Positions 52,784 through 62,570 of a stretch of 64,000 nt of DNA are shown in pieces. The notes beneath the pieces were generated by a model. It was not told the origin of the DNA and searched no databases. It saw only the letters and a program-made list of their open reading frames with translations. The stretch comes from Prevotella sp. (GTDB taxonomy: Bacteria > Bacteroidota > Bacteroidia > Bacteroidales > Bacteroidaceae), in the NCBI GenBank assembly GCA_017474845.1, contig JAFVGS010000008.1:1-64000 (forward strand), given 5' to 3'. The position numbers were made by a program, and so were the translations under genes. Every line of letters begins with the position of its first letter. Position 1 is the stretch's first letter.

Positions 52784-54844
52784 TTATTTGATTAAGTCCA
52801 CGCTGCGCTTGAGGAACTTATCGAGCGCTTCGCCCTTGAGCATACCGTTCTGGAGGAGAGCCAGGTCGATGAGCTGGTGAACGATGGAGTTGCCCTTCGC
52901 ATAGTCAGCGATGACGGCGGTCTTCTTGTCCTTCTCGGCCTGAACGGCTTTCTCAGCCTCGGCCTTTTGGTCTTTCTCGTCCTGAGTGATCTCGTCCCAC
53001 TTCTTCTTGTCCTGAGCGGCACGGATGGCAGCCAGACGGGCTTCCTGGCCCTTCAACTCTGCCACGATGGGCTTCAGGGCCTCTGTAGTGGCAGCCTCGC
53101 TATCATTGAGCACCTTCTTCACCAGCGGGTGGTCGGAGTTCAGCACGATGTTGTATGAGTCGGGCATCTGACCGTAGAATCCCATGCCTGCCTGGAACTT
53201 GCTCATGTCCTTCATACGGCGCATATACTCATTCTGCGTGATGACTACAGGACGGGCCTCTTCGCCCAGGGCATCCACCTGCACCATGAACTCTGTCTTG
53301 TCGATCTTTGGCATCTGCGTGCGGAAGACGGCTGACAGATTGTCAGTCTGCTCCTCGCTCAACTGGGTCTTCTTGGCATCTTCCTTCACGATCAGACGAT
53401 CGATGATGTCAGAGTCCACACGCGTGAAGTGGCTCTTCTCAAACTTCTGTTCCAACGTCTGGATGGTGGGTACGTCGAGTTGTCCGTCGAGCAGCAGCAC
53501 GCTGTAGCCCTTGTCCTGTGCAGCCTTGATATACGAATATTGCTCTTCCTTGTCAGTGGCATAGAGATACACCAGCTGGTCGTTCTTGTCCTTCTGGTTG
53601 GCCTCGATGAGCGTCTTGTATTCGTCGAAGGTGAAATATTTGCCCTCGGTGTCCTTCATCAGGGCGAAGTCCTTCGCACGGTCGTAGAAGCCATCCTCCG
53701 AGAGGATGCCATAGTTGATGAAGAGCTTCAGGTCGTCCCACTTCTCCTCATATTCCTTGCGGTTCTCGGCGAAGATGGCCTTCAGACGGTCTGCCACTTT
53801 CTTAGTAATGTAGGTGGAGATCTTCTTCACCTCGCGGTCGCTCTGCAGATAGCTGCGGGAGACATTCAGGGGGATGTCAGGCGAGTCGATGACACCATGC
53901 AGCAGGGTGAGGAACTCAGGCACGATGCCTTCCACCTGGTCGGTCACGAACACCTGGTTGCAGTACAGCTGGATCTTGTTACGCTGCAGCTCAATGTTCG
54001 ACTTGATCTTCGGGAAATAAAGGATACCCGTGAGGTTGAATGGATAGTCCACGTTCAAGTGGATCCAGAAGAGGGGCTCGTCGCTCATGGGGTAGAGGGT
54101 GCGGTAGAACGACTTGTAGTCCTCGTCCTTCAGCGTAGAAGGCGTCTTGGTCCACAGCGGCTCCACATTGTTGATGATATTGTCCTCGGCGGTGTCCACC
54201 ATCTTCTTCTCGTCGCTCGACCACTCCTGCTTCTTGCCGAAGGCCACGGGCACGGCCATGAACTTGCAGTACTTCTGCAACAGTCCCTCCAGCTTGTTCT
54301 TGTCGAGGAACTCCTTGGAGTCGTCGTCGATGTAGAGAATGATGTCCGATCCGCGCTCTTCGCGGTCTGCATCGTCGATCTCGTAGGCTGGTGAGCCGTC
54401 GCAGCTCCACTTCACGGCCTTAGAGCCTTCCTTCCATGACTTGGTGATGATCTCAACCTTCTTCGACACCATGAACGAAGAGTAGAAACCGAGACCAAAG
54501 TGGCCGATGATGTTGTTGGCATTGTCCTTGTACTTCTCGAGGAAATCGGTAACGCCCGAGAAGGCAATCTGATTGATATACTTGTCGATCTCCTCCTCGG
54601 TCATGCCGATACCGTGGTCGCTGATGGTGATGGTGCCTTTGTCGGCATCGAAGCTGATGCGGACGGTCAGGTCGCCCAGTTCTCCCTTGAAGTCGCCCTT
54701 CTCCTGAAGGGTTTTCATCTTCTGGGTGGCGTCGACGGCGTTTGACACCATCTCACGGAGGAATATCTCATGGTCTGAATAGAGAAACTTTTTGATGACG
54801 GGGAAGATGTTCTCAGTTGTAACCCCGATGTTACCTTTTTGCAT
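52784..54844 (-). CDS. htpG: Hsp90-family molecular chaperone HtpG
   Basis: The 686-residue ATP-dependent chaperone has the GHKL ATPase domain signatures FLREMVSNAVDATQKM near residue 26, SDHGIGMTEEEID near 78 and GHFGLGFYSSFMVS near 115. The middle domain (DIPLNVSRSYLQSDREVKKI) and a C-terminal dimerisation domain follow. A Lys/Glu-rich linker near 620-645 is typical of the phylum. No heat-shock promoter or CIRCE element is visible upstream. Confidence 0.95.
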   Translation of the reverse strand: MQKGNIGVTTENIFPVIKKFLYSDHEIFLREMVSNAVDATQKMKTLQEKGDFKGELGDLTVRISFDADKGTITISDHGIGMTEEEIDKYINQIAFSGVTDFLEKYKDNANNIIGHFGLGFYSSFMVSKKVEIITKSWKEGSKAVKWSCDGSPAYEIDDADREERGSDIILYIDDDSKEFLDKNKLEGLLQKYCKFMAVPVAFGKKQEWSSDEKKMVDTAEDNIINNVEPLWTKTPSTLKDEDYKSFYRTLYPMSDEPLFWIHLNVDYPFNLTGILYFPKIKSNIELQRNKIQLYCNQVFVTDQVEGIVPEFLTLLHGVIDSPDIPLNVSRSYLQSDREVKKISTYITKKVADRLKAIFAENRKEYEEKWDDLKLFINYGILSEDGFYDRAKDFALMKDTEGKYFTFDEYKTLIEANQKDKNDQLVYLYATDKEEQYSYIKAAQDKGYSVLLLDGQLDVPTIQTLEQKFEKSHFTRVDSDIIDRLIVKEDAKKTQLSEEQTDNLSAVFRTQMPKIDKTEFMVQVDALGEEARPVVITQNEYMRRMKDMSKFQAGMGFYGQMPDSYNIVLNSDHPLVKKVLNDSEAATTEALKPIVAELKGQEARLAAIRAAQDKKKWDEITQDEKDQKAEAEKAVQAEKDKKTAVIADYAKGNSIVHQLIDLALLQNGMLKGEALDKFLKRSVDLIK

Positions 54845-54881
54845 AAATCCTAATATTAACTGTTTTTACTTTTAGCATCAA

Positions 54882-56951
54882 TTATGCAAAAACCGTGCCA
54901 ATACGGATACGGGCATCAACGGCGACCACCTGATGCTCGTCGGCGAGAAGGGGATTGATGTCTATCTCCTTGATCTCCGTGGCAAAGCGGAGTAGGGTGG
55001 AGAGACGGACGATGATCTCCGCATACTTCTCTTCGTTGATGCCTTTTTGTCCGCGCGTACCTTTTATAATTTTATAGCCGCGCAGCGAACGGATCATCGA
55101 ATAGGCCTCGGCATAGGAGAGGGGAGCGAGACCACTTGACACATCCTTGAGCACCTCGACGAAGATGCCGCCCAATCCACAGAGGACGACGTGGCCGAAG
55201 CGTTCCTCGTATTTCGCGCCGATGAACAGTTCTGTGCCCTTCAGCATCTTCTGCACCATCACGCCCGCGGCATCGGGAATCTGCATCATACGGTCGAACT
55301 CGAGGGCAAGATGTTCGGCAGAGCGGATGTTGAGCGTCACACCGCCCACGTCACTCTTGTGCACGGGTCCTACGACCTTTGCCACCACGGGATAGCCCGT
55401 CTTCTCAGCAAAGGCAATGAGTTCGTCTTTCGAGGAGGAAACGAGTTCGGGTACCAGCGGGATACCAGCGCAGGAGAGGATCTCACGGACCAGGTCGGGA
55501 GAGAGATAACCCTCCTGGTGAATGCCGCTGATGATCTGGTGCAGGCGCGTGATGTCGACACCGTAGAGCTCCACCTCGAAAGGCGACGCCTGAGGAGTCT
55601 TCATGATCTGACTCAGGGCCGTGGCCAGCGTGACCTCGTCACTGAAGTTGACATGTCCTTTTTTCAGGAATTCCTCCACCTCCGGACCTGCGGTATGAAG
55701 ACTTGGCAGGATGGGGAAGATGGGTTTCTTGCATTCGCGGATCTTCTGGTCAAGCACGTCGTAGGCCTCGTAGAGCTGGGTAAGGCCAGGGGTGCCGTAG
55801 ATGACGGCTATAGCATCGATCTGGTCGAACTTCTGTTCGCAATAGTCGATGACAGTGCCAAGCTGTTCGGGTGTGCCAGTAGCGAGGAAGTCGATGGGAT
55901 TGAAGACGGACGAGCCGGGGAAGAGCTTTGTCTTTAATTCATCGGCCACGGGACCCTCAATCTTCGGAACATTCAGCCCACCCTTGGAGAGGGCATCCGT
56001 GAGCATGACACCCGGGCCGCCGGCATGGGTGACGATGGCAAAATTCTTACCCATTATTGGCGGCAGGGTGAAGATACAGCCGACGGTGGTGAGTTCCTCG
56101 CGCGAGAAACAGCGTACGATGCCCGCCTTGCGGAAGAGGGCCTCGACGGCAGCGTCGGAAGAAGCGAGTGCTCCCGTATGACTCGATGCCGCCCGGCTAC
56201 CGCTCTCACTGGACCCAGCCTTAATGGCTGCGATGCGACAACCCTTACGGATCAGTCGGCTGGCATAATAGAGCAGTTTGTCAGGGTTGGCAATGTTCTC
56301 GACATAGAGCAGTTTCACCTTTGAATCGGTCTCAGGATTGAAGTGTTCGTCCATATACTGCAACACATCCTCGATGCCAATCTGCTTACCATTGCCGATG
56401 CTCCATACAGAATTGAACTTCAGTCCTTTAGAGACTGCACTCTCAAGGATAAATACAGCCGTCGCTCCACTGCCGCTGATGAAGTCAGCACCCATCGGGT
56501 CAAGGTTCGGAATGGGCAATGTGAAGACACTATGGTGGTTGCGGTTCAACAGTCCGATGCAGTTGGGACCAATCAACGCAGCCCCGTAGCGTTCGCAGGT
56601 GTCGAGGATGCGCTGTTCGAGTTCAGCCCCAGCTTTTGTCTCCTCACCGAAGCCGGCAGAGATGATGACGAAAGCCCTGACACCCTTCTCCGCACAGAGG
56701 TAGTCGACATAGTCAGGACAATACTTCGCCGCCACCACGAGGATGGCGAGGTCGGTCTGGGGAATGTCCTTCACGTTGTGGAAGGCCTTCAGCCCCTGAA
56801 TGGTGTCCTCCTTCGGGTTGACAATGCGCAGGTCTCCCTGGTAGTCGCCGTCGAGAAGGTTACGTACGATGGCCCCTCCGGGCTTGTGAACGTTGTTGGA
56901 GCCGCCGATGACGACTATGCTCCGTGGATTGAGCAGCTGTTCGTTGATCAT
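54882..56951 (-). CDS. ADP-forming acyl-CoA synthetase (acetate-CoA ligase family)
   Basis: The 689-residue protein fuses the alpha and beta subunits. The N-terminal CoA-binding Rossmann domain (SIVVIGGSNNVHKPGGAIVR) and Succ_CoA_lig-like region contain the phosphorylated His in ASSHTGALASSDAAVE near residue 260. A C-terminal ATP-grasp domain (about 470-689, YPVVAKVVGPVHKSDVGGV; EIDINPLLAD) is also present. It converts acyl-CoA, ADP and phosphate to acid, CoA and ATP. It could finish the aminotransferase-IorAB route encoded at 19.8-23.3 kb; that link is inferred. Confidence 0.88.
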   Translation of the reverse strand: MINEQLLNPRSIVVIGGSNNVHKPGGAIVRNLLDGDYQGDLRIVNPKEDTIQGLKAFHNVKDIPQTDLAILVVAAKYCPDYVDYLCAEKGVRAFVIISAGFGEETKAGAELEQRILDTCERYGAALIGPNCIGLLNRNHHSVFTLPIPNLDPMGADFISGSGATAVFILESAVSKGLKFNSVWSIGNGKQIGIEDVLQYMDEHFNPETDSKVKLLYVENIANPDKLLYYASRLIRKGCRIAAIKAGSSESGSRAASSHTGALASSDAAVEALFRKAGIVRCFSREELTTVGCIFTLPPIMGKNFAIVTHAGGPGVMLTDALSKGGLNVPKIEGPVADELKTKLFPGSSVFNPIDFLATGTPEQLGTVIDYCEQKFDQIDAIAVIYGTPGLTQLYEAYDVLDQKIRECKKPIFPILPSLHTAGPEVEEFLKKGHVNFSDEVTLATALSQIMKTPQASPFEVELYGVDITRLHQIISGIHQEGYLSPDLVREILSCAGIPLVPELVSSSKDELIAFAEKTGYPVVAKVVGPVHKSDVGGVTLNIRSAEHLALEFDRMMQIPDAAGVMVQKMLKGTELFIGAKYEERFGHVVLCGLGGIFVEVLKDVSSGLAPLSYAEAYSMIRSLRGYKIIKGTRGQKGINEEKYAEIIVRLSTLLRFATEIKEIDINPLLADEHQVVAVDARIRIGTVFA

Positions 56952-56974
56952 GATGCAATTCGATTTTATGATGC

Positions 56975-56982
56975 AAAGATAA
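56975..56982 (-). promoter_or_regulatory. -7 box of the acyl-CoA synthetase gene
   Basis: The minus strand reads TATCTTTG, 23 bases before the ATG at 56951. Confidence 0.65.
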
Positions 56983-57025
56983 TATAATATTTCATAAATT
57001 CCAAATGAATTTGAAATATTTTCGT

Positions 57026-57033
57026 TACCTTTG
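57026..57033 (+). promoter_or_regulatory. -7 box of the macroglobulin gene
   Basis: TACCTTTG lies 27 bases before the ATG at 57061. It is back to back with the acyl-CoA synthetase promoter. Confidence 0.65.
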
Positions 57034-57060
57034 CAATGTTAAACCAAAAAGTATGGTGCA

Positions 57061-60000
57061 ATGGCAAAGAAATGTTTCACTTTATTGCTTGTGATAATGA
57101 TACCTATTTTCCTGTTTGGAGAGTCGTATTCTTCCTTATGGAAGAAAGTGGAAGCGGCCAATGAGAAGGATCTTCCGCAGACCGAGTACGAACTGTTGCA
57201 GAAGATTGTGGCGAAGGCTGAGAAGGGCAAGGACTACGGTCAGTTGCTGACGGCAGAGTTGCAGAGTGCTGAAGTGATGGCTAACATCGCCCCAGACTCG
57301 TTGAGACCGGCGATGGAAAGGCTTCAGCAGCGTTATGAGGCCACTACCGACGTGGTGCTCAAAACGGTGTACCAGACTGCGCTCCACCGTATCTACAGCC
57401 GTAACAGCACCTTAGGCATGACTATCGACGAGCCCGTGCTGACACCAGAACTCTGCGAACAGTTGGCCAAGGTGAAGGACACGGCATACAGTCCGTTTGT
57501 GATCAAGGGCGTTGATGCCGGCATCTTCAACAACGACCTTCTGCATGTTGTCGGCTACGAAGTGGACAACTACAGGAGCTGGAAGGAACTGTATGACTAT
57601 TATAAAAAGGTGGGCAACCGTCGGGCCGCGTGTATGATCGCATCCAGGGTGTACTATTATGCCTCGAAGGATGAGCTCGATGCTGTCATCAAGGAATATG
57701 AAGACCTGCCCGAGTGCGGGGAACTGGCCCTGGCACGCTATCGCTCCATCGGCTACGACCAGAAGGCCGAAAAGCTGGCCTATATCGAGGAAGCTCTCGG
57801 CAAGTGGGGGAAAAGCTGGCCACGGATGGAGAACACGTTTGAGAACAACCATCGCGAGCTGACCAATCCCCAGTTCCGTCTGACGTTCGACCAGAAGGTG
57901 GTGATGCCGGAACAGGCGCAGGAGGTGTCGCTGACAGAAATCCGGAACATCCGCAGTGTCTCACTGACTGTCTACAAGGTGAATGCCCAGGGCGATATCG
58001 ACATCTCGCCCGAGTACTCAGAGGGTTACAAGAAGATCAAGCCGTTGTTAGGTGATGTGGTCTATGAAACGACGCGCGAGTACACTGGCAAGACCTCCTA
58101 TGAGTTTTTCGAGGACGCTGTCACGATGAAGGGGCTGCCCGTCGGCGTGTATATGCTGGAGTTCCATTCTGATCCCAAGACAGAGGTCGTCCGTCGGTTG
58201 TATTTCGTGACGGACGTCTATACCATCGCCGAAGACCAGCCAGGCACAGAGGGCGTACGCTATGTGGCGGTCAGTTCCAGGACGGGTCAGCCTATCGCCG
58301 GTGCCCATCTGCACATCAAGGAATATATCACCTATGCGGCCTACGACGAGTATGATGCGGTGACGGATGCGCAGGGCGAATATCTCTTCAAGACGAAGGA
58401 CGTCAGCCGCCGGAGGGAGGTCTTTACCTATACCGACACGGACAAGGCCTGTCCGGTGTTGAACGAGAACAGCCGCTACACTTACTATAACCGTGACGAA
58501 CTGGTCAAGAAGACCTGTATCTATACCGATCGTGCTATCTACCGTCCTGGGCAGAAGGTCTTCGTGAACGCTATCCTGTATCAGGTGGAACACGGCATGG
58601 AGCAGACGGCGCAGCAGCATGTGCCTGTGCACTTCCAGTTACGCGATGCCAATAACAAGCTGGTGGCAGAACAGAGCGGTACCACCGACGACTATGGTGC
58701 CAGTTCGTGTGAGTTCACCCTGCCGTCATCTGGTCTGACAGGTTCGTTCAGCATCCGTGTGAACGGCCAGAACCATTATATCCGTGTGGAGGAGTACAAG
58801 CGGCCTACATTCCATGTGGACTTCCCCGAGGTGAAGGAGGCATACGCCGCTGGCGACACGCTGACGGTGAAGGGTAACGCAATGACCTATGCTGGCGTGC
58901 CTGTACAGGGTGCGAAGGTGAGTTATAAGGTGGTGCGAAGAACGGCCTTTTGGTGGTGGTCGTACAGCCGTTACTGGGAGACGGCCACCCTGGGTTACAG
59001 AAACGACGGAGACGAGATCTTCCAGGGTGAGGCCGTGACAGGCCAAGACGGTAGTTTCGACGTGACGATGCCGCTGGAGATGCCAGACACGCAGTATCCG
59101 ATGTACTATCAGTTCGTGGTCACAGCTGATGTGACGGACACTGCAGGCGAGACCCACAGCGGACAACTCTCACTGCCTTTGGGTAATAAGAAACAGGCCC
59201 TGAGCGTGGAGTTGGAGGAGAAAATGCTCATCGACGAGAAGCCTGAGATGACCTTCTATCTGATGAATGCCGCCGGCAAGAAACTGGATGCCGAGGTTCA
59301 ATACCGCATCGACGGTGGCAACTGGCAGAAGACCAAGACTAATTGTCCATTATCAATTGCCCATTATCAATTGCCCAGCGGTAAGCATACTGTGGAGGCC
59401 ACTTGTGAGGGTGACAGCCTGAAACGCGAGTTCGTCATCTTCTCACTCGACGATGAAAGTCCTGCCACGGAGACCGACAACTGGTTCTACCAATCTGATT
59501 CTCGATTCCCCAACGACGGCAAGCCCGTCACCATCCAGGTGGGTTCTTCGGATAAAGATGTGCATATCGTGTACAGTATCTTCTCCGGTAGAGAGGTGAT
59601 CAAACGTGGTGCCGTGGACAGAAGCAACCAGCTGCTGAACCTGAAGCTCACCTATGAGGAGAGGTATGGCAACGGTCTGCTGCTGACCTTTGCCTGGGTG
59701 AAGAACGGCAAGTGCTATACCCACTCGGCACAGATCGGGCGCCCGTTGCCCGACAAGCACCTCACACTGGCATGGACCACTTTCCGCGACCGTCTGAAAC
59801 CGGGTCAGCAGGAGGAGTGGACACTGACGGTGAAGGACTGCAACGGCAACCCCGTCGACGCCCAGCTGATGGCGACGCTCTACGACCAGAGCCTCGACAT
59901 GCTGCAGACGCATTCGTGGTCGCTGGTGCCCTATATCGACCTGCCTCTGCCTACGAATAAATGGGCGTATCCCGTACATGCAAAGGTGACAGACAAGGCC

Positions 60001-62532
60001 TCTCACCATTGGAGTTCATACGATGTGGATGAGTTAGTGTTCAGCCATTTCGATCCACGTGTGTTCCCCAGCCTCTATTACAGGAGTTTCCGTCGCTTCT
60101 CCCGTGGTGCCGTGCTTGCCAAAGGTAGGTCGAGGGTCGCTGATGACGAGGATGGCATGGTTTACGAAGAAGCCATGGTGGCGATGGAGCCGGCGATGGC
60201 CTATTCTAGGAATGCAGCTGAGCCCGAGGTCGAGACAGAAGTCGGGAGTCAGGAGACAGGGAGCGATCAGGTGCAGGTGAGGGAGAACCTCAACGAGACC
60301 GCCTTCTTCTATCCCCAGCTGACCACAGATGCCGAGGGATGCGTGGCCCTGAAGTTCACGTTGCCTGAGAGCCTTACCACCTGGCGCCTCTTGGGACTGG
60401 CCCATACACGGGATATGTATGTGGGACAGATTGTTGGCGAGGCAGTGGCACAGAAGGATGTGATGATACAACCCAACGTGCCCCGTTTCCTCCGCAACGA
60501 CGACCAGGGAACCCTCTCTGCCCGTATCTTCAACACGGGTGATAAGAACCTCACGGGCAAGGCACGGCTGAGACTCCTCAATCCGGAGACGAATGCCGTG
60601 GTCTATGAGCAGTCGCAGAATGTCAGTCTGAAGGCTGGTGAGACCACGCCTGTCACGTGGAATGTGGCATGTGGAATGTGGAATGGAGATTATTCTCTCC
60701 TTATCTGTCAGATGACTGTCAGCGGTAAGGACTTCTCCGACGGCGAACAGCACTATCTGCCGCTGCTGCCCAGCCAGGAACGGGTGACGGTGACGATGCC
60801 CATCACCCAGCATCAGCCCGGTACGGTGAAGGTAGACCTTGCCGCGCTCATCCCTGCCGACGCCAAGGGCAGTAAGCTTACCATTGAATACACCAACCAG
60901 CCCGCATGGCTGATGATCCAAGCATTGCCGACGGTGGGTACTCCCAGCGATGATAATGCCATCTCTCAGGCTGCTTCGTTCTATGCCAACTCTCTCGGAC
61001 GCTATATCCTCCAACAGAACCCACAGGCGAAGACTGCCTTTGAGCTCTGGAAACAGGAGACGGGCGAGGAGACCTCTTTGACCAGTGCCCTAACGAAGAA
61101 CCAGGATCTGAAAGATCTCCTGCTCAACGAGACTCCCTGGGTACTCGATGCCGACAACGAGACCGAACAGAAACAGCGTCTGGCAGACTTCTTCGACGAG
61201 AACCTCATGCAGAACCGTCTGAACAGTGCCGTCAGTAAACTCCTCAAGCTGCAGCGCATAGACGGCTCATGGTCGTGGTGGCAGGATATGCCGGGCTCGT
61301 TCTATATGACCGTCGCCGTCAGTGAGATGCTTGTGCGTCTCAACGATATAGCGGGAGAACAGCCAGAGACGAAACAGATGCTCACCGATGCCTTCGGCTT
61401 CATGGGGCAGGAGATCGTCAAGGATGTCGAGGAACTGAAGAAGTGGGAGAAGCAAGGCCATGAGGTGTCGTTCCCCAGCTTCAAGGCTTTAGAGTGGCTC
61501 TATCTAACCACCCTCGACGGCCGTGAACTGCCTGATGATGTGGTACGTGCCAACAACTATCTCCTGAAACTCCTGAAGAAGGAGATCAAGTCGCAGTCGA
61601 TTTATGAGAAGGCCCTTACCGCCGTCATCCTCTCGAAGAGCGATCCCAAGCGTGCCGCCGAGTATGCCCAGTCGCTGAAGGAATGGACCGTCTACCGTGA
61701 GGATATCGGGCGTTATTATGACACACCACGCGCCGGCTACTCCTGGTACGACTATAAGATCCCCACACAGACCGTTGCCATCGAGGCCCTGCAACGACTG
61801 GCTGCCAGTGACCAGAAGACGCTCGACGAGATGCGCCGCTGGCTCCTCCAGGAGAAGCGTACCCAGGCATGGGATACGCCCATTAACAGCGTCAACGCCG
61901 TCTATGCATTCTTAGGGAGACAAGGTGACAAGGAGACAGGCAAACAGGACAATGCTCTGAGGCTGGATGGAGAGAACGCTACCATCAAGGTGGACGGCAA
62001 GGCACTCGAACTGCCAAAGGCTACGGCTGGTCTCGGTTATGTGAAGACACCGGTTCCTGCCACCAGTCATACGCTCACCATCGACAAGACCAGCGAGGGG
62101 ACATCCTGGGGTGCCGTCTATGCCCAGTTCGTGCAGGCCACGCACAACATTGCCGCCTCTGGCAGTGGCATCACCGTGAAGCGCGAGCTCCTCGATGCGA
62201 AAGGTGATCTGAAAGTCGGCGACCGCATCAAGATGCGCATCACCATCACTGCCGACCGTGACTACGACTTCGTACAGGTAGTAGACAAGCGGGCTGCCTG
62301 TCTTGAGCCCGTCCGTCAGCTCAGTGGCTGGCATCAGGGTTCTTACTGCACGCCGAAGGACTACACGACGAACTACTACTTCGACTGCCTGTCGAAGGGT
62401 ACGCATACCATCGAGAGTGAATACTATATCGACCGTGCAGGTCTCTACGAGACGGGTACCTGTACCGTCGAGTGTGCCTATGCGCCAGAGTTCCGGGGTG
62501 TCGCACCGTCATTGACATTGGATGTTAAATAG
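57061..62532 (+). CDS. Alpha-2-macroglobulin-like protein without thioester motif
   Basis: This 1823-residue envelope protein has a signal peptide (MAKKCFTLLLVIMIPIFLFG) and no lipobox Cys after it. Seen in order: a helical N-terminal region, MG-type beta domains (DRAIYRPGQKVFVNAILYQV near residue 490), the family's central motif ATDAEG-like LTTDAEGCVALKFTLPESLT near 1090 with TTWRLLGLAHT, and an alpha-alpha barrel domain (about 1270-1640). The CxEQ thioester is missing: the equivalent segment reads TVGTPSDDNAISQAASFYAN. Four short repeat-derived patches are in frame (59347, 60234, 60657, 61914). Such proteins are thought to guard against proteases; without a thioester it may instead act as a large envelope scaffold. 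Confidence 0.85.
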   Translation: MAKKCFTLLLVIMIPIFLFGESYSSLWKKVEAANEKDLPQTEYELLQKIVAKAEKGKDYGQLLTAELQSAEVMANIAPDSLRPAMERLQQRYEATTDVVLKTVYQTALHRIYSRNSTLGMTIDEPVLTPELCEQLAKVKDTAYSPFVIKGVDAGIFNNDLLHVVGYEVDNYRSWKELYDYYKKVGNRRAACMIASRVYYYASKDELDAVIKEYEDLPECGELALARYRSIGYDQKAEKLAYIEEALGKWGKSWPRMENTFENNHRELTNPQFRLTFDQKVVMPEQAQEVSLTEIRNIRSVSLTVYKVNAQGDIDISPEYSEGYKKIKPLLGDVVYETTREYTGKTSYEFFEDAVTMKGLPVGVYMLEFHSDPKTEVVRRLYFVTDVYTIAEDQPGTEGVRYVAVSSRTGQPIAGAHLHIKEYITYAAYDEYDAVTDAQGEYLFKTKDVSRRREVFTYTDTDKACPVLNENSRYTYYNRDELVKKTCIYTDRAIYRPGQKVFVNAILYQVEHGMEQTAQQHVPVHFQLRDANNKLVAEQSGTTDDYGASSCEFTLPSSGLTGSFSIRVNGQNHYIRVEEYKRPTFHVDFPEVKEAYAAGDTLTVKGNAMTYAGVPVQGAKVSYKVVRRTAFWWWSYSRYWETATLGYRNDGDEIFQGEAVTGQDGSFDVTMPLEMPDTQYPMYYQFVVTADVTDTAGETHSGQLSLPLGNKKQALSVELEEKMLIDEKPEMTFYLMNAAGKKLDAEVQYRIDGGNWQKTKTNCPLSIAHYQLPSGKHTVEATCEGDSLKREFVIFSLDDESPATETDNWFYQSDSRFPNDGKPVTIQVGSSDKDVHIVYSIFSGREVIKRGAVDRSNQLLNLKLTYEERYGNGLLLTFAWVKNGKCYTHSAQIGRPLPDKHLTLAWTTFRDRLKPGQQEEWTLTVKDCNGNPVDAQLMATLYDQSLDMLQTHSWSLVPYIDLPLPTNKWAYPVHAKVTDKASHHWSSYDVDELVFSHFDPRVFPSLYYRSFRRFSRGAVLAKGRSRVADDEDGMVYEEAMVAMEPAMAYSRNAAEPEVETEVGSQETGSDQVQVRENLNETAFFYPQLTTDAEGCVALKFTLPESLTTWRLLGLAHTRDMYVGQIVGEAVAQKDVMIQPNVPRFLRNDDQGTLSARIFNTGDKNLTGKARLRLLNPETNAVVYEQSQNVSLKAGETTPVTWNVACGMWNGDYSLLICQMTVSGKDFSDGEQHYLPLLPSQERVTVTMPITQHQPGTVKVDLAALIPADAKGSKLTIEYTNQPAWLMIQALPTVGTPSDDNAISQAASFYANSLGRYILQQNPQAKTAFELWKQETGEETSLTSALTKNQDLKDLLLNETPWVLDADNETEQKQRLADFFDENLMQNRLNSAVSKLLKLQRIDGSWSWWQDMPGSFYMTVAVSEMLVRLNDIAGEQPETKQMLTDAFGFMGQEIVKDVEELKKWEKQGHEVSFPSFKALEWLYLTTLDGRELPDDVVRANNYLLKLLKKEIKSQSIYEKALTAVILSKSDPKRAAEYAQSLKEWTVYREDIGRYYDTPRAGYSWYDYKIPTQTVAIEALQRLAASDQKTLDEMRRWLLQEKRTQAWDTPINSVNAVYAFLGRQGDKETGKQDNALRLDGENATIKVDGKALELPKATAGLGYVKTPVPATSHTLTIDKTSEGTSWGAVYAQFVQATHNIAASGSGITVKRELLDAKGDLKVGDRIKMRITITADRDYDFVQVVDKRAACLEPVRQLSGWHQGSYCTPKDYTTNYYFDCLSKGTHTIESEYYIDRAGLYETGTCTVECAYAPEFRGVAPSLTLDVK
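59347..59373. repeat. CCATTATCAATTG direct repeat in the macroglobulin gene
   Basis: CCATTATCAATTG at 59347-59359 and 59361-59373, period 14 bases; encodes PLSIAHYQL. The unit equals the intergenic repeat at 35036-35061. Confidence 0.78.
60234..60260. repeat. Repeat-derived patch in the macroglobulin gene, GACAGAAGTCGGGAGTCAGG type
   Basis: Degenerate GAGTCAGG/GAGACAGG units encode a Glu/Gly/Ser-rich segment (EVGSQETGSD) just before the conserved ENLNETAFFYPQ region. Confidence 0.45.
60657..60688. repeat. GTGGAAT tandem repeat in the macroglobulin gene
   Basis: GTGGAATGTGGCATGTGG then GAATGTGGAATGG; encodes TWNVACGMWNGD in frame. Confidence 0.6.
61914..61940. repeat. GACAAGG tandem repeat in the macroglobulin gene
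   Basis: AGGGAGACAAGGTGACAAGG then AGACAGG; encodes LGRQGDKETGKQ between two conserved segments. Confidence 0.62.
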
Positions 62533-62540
62533 AATACAAC

Positions 62541-62570
62541 CACGAATTACACTAATTTCACGAATTAATG
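62541..62570. repeat. CACGAATTACAC repeat upstream of the DUF1573 gene
   Basis: CACGAATTACACTAATTTCA followed by CGAATTAATG, period about 10-11 bases. It runs from just after the macroglobulin stop to the start codon of the next gene. It is related to the CACGGATTAACACGG element at 52687. Confidence 0.65.
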
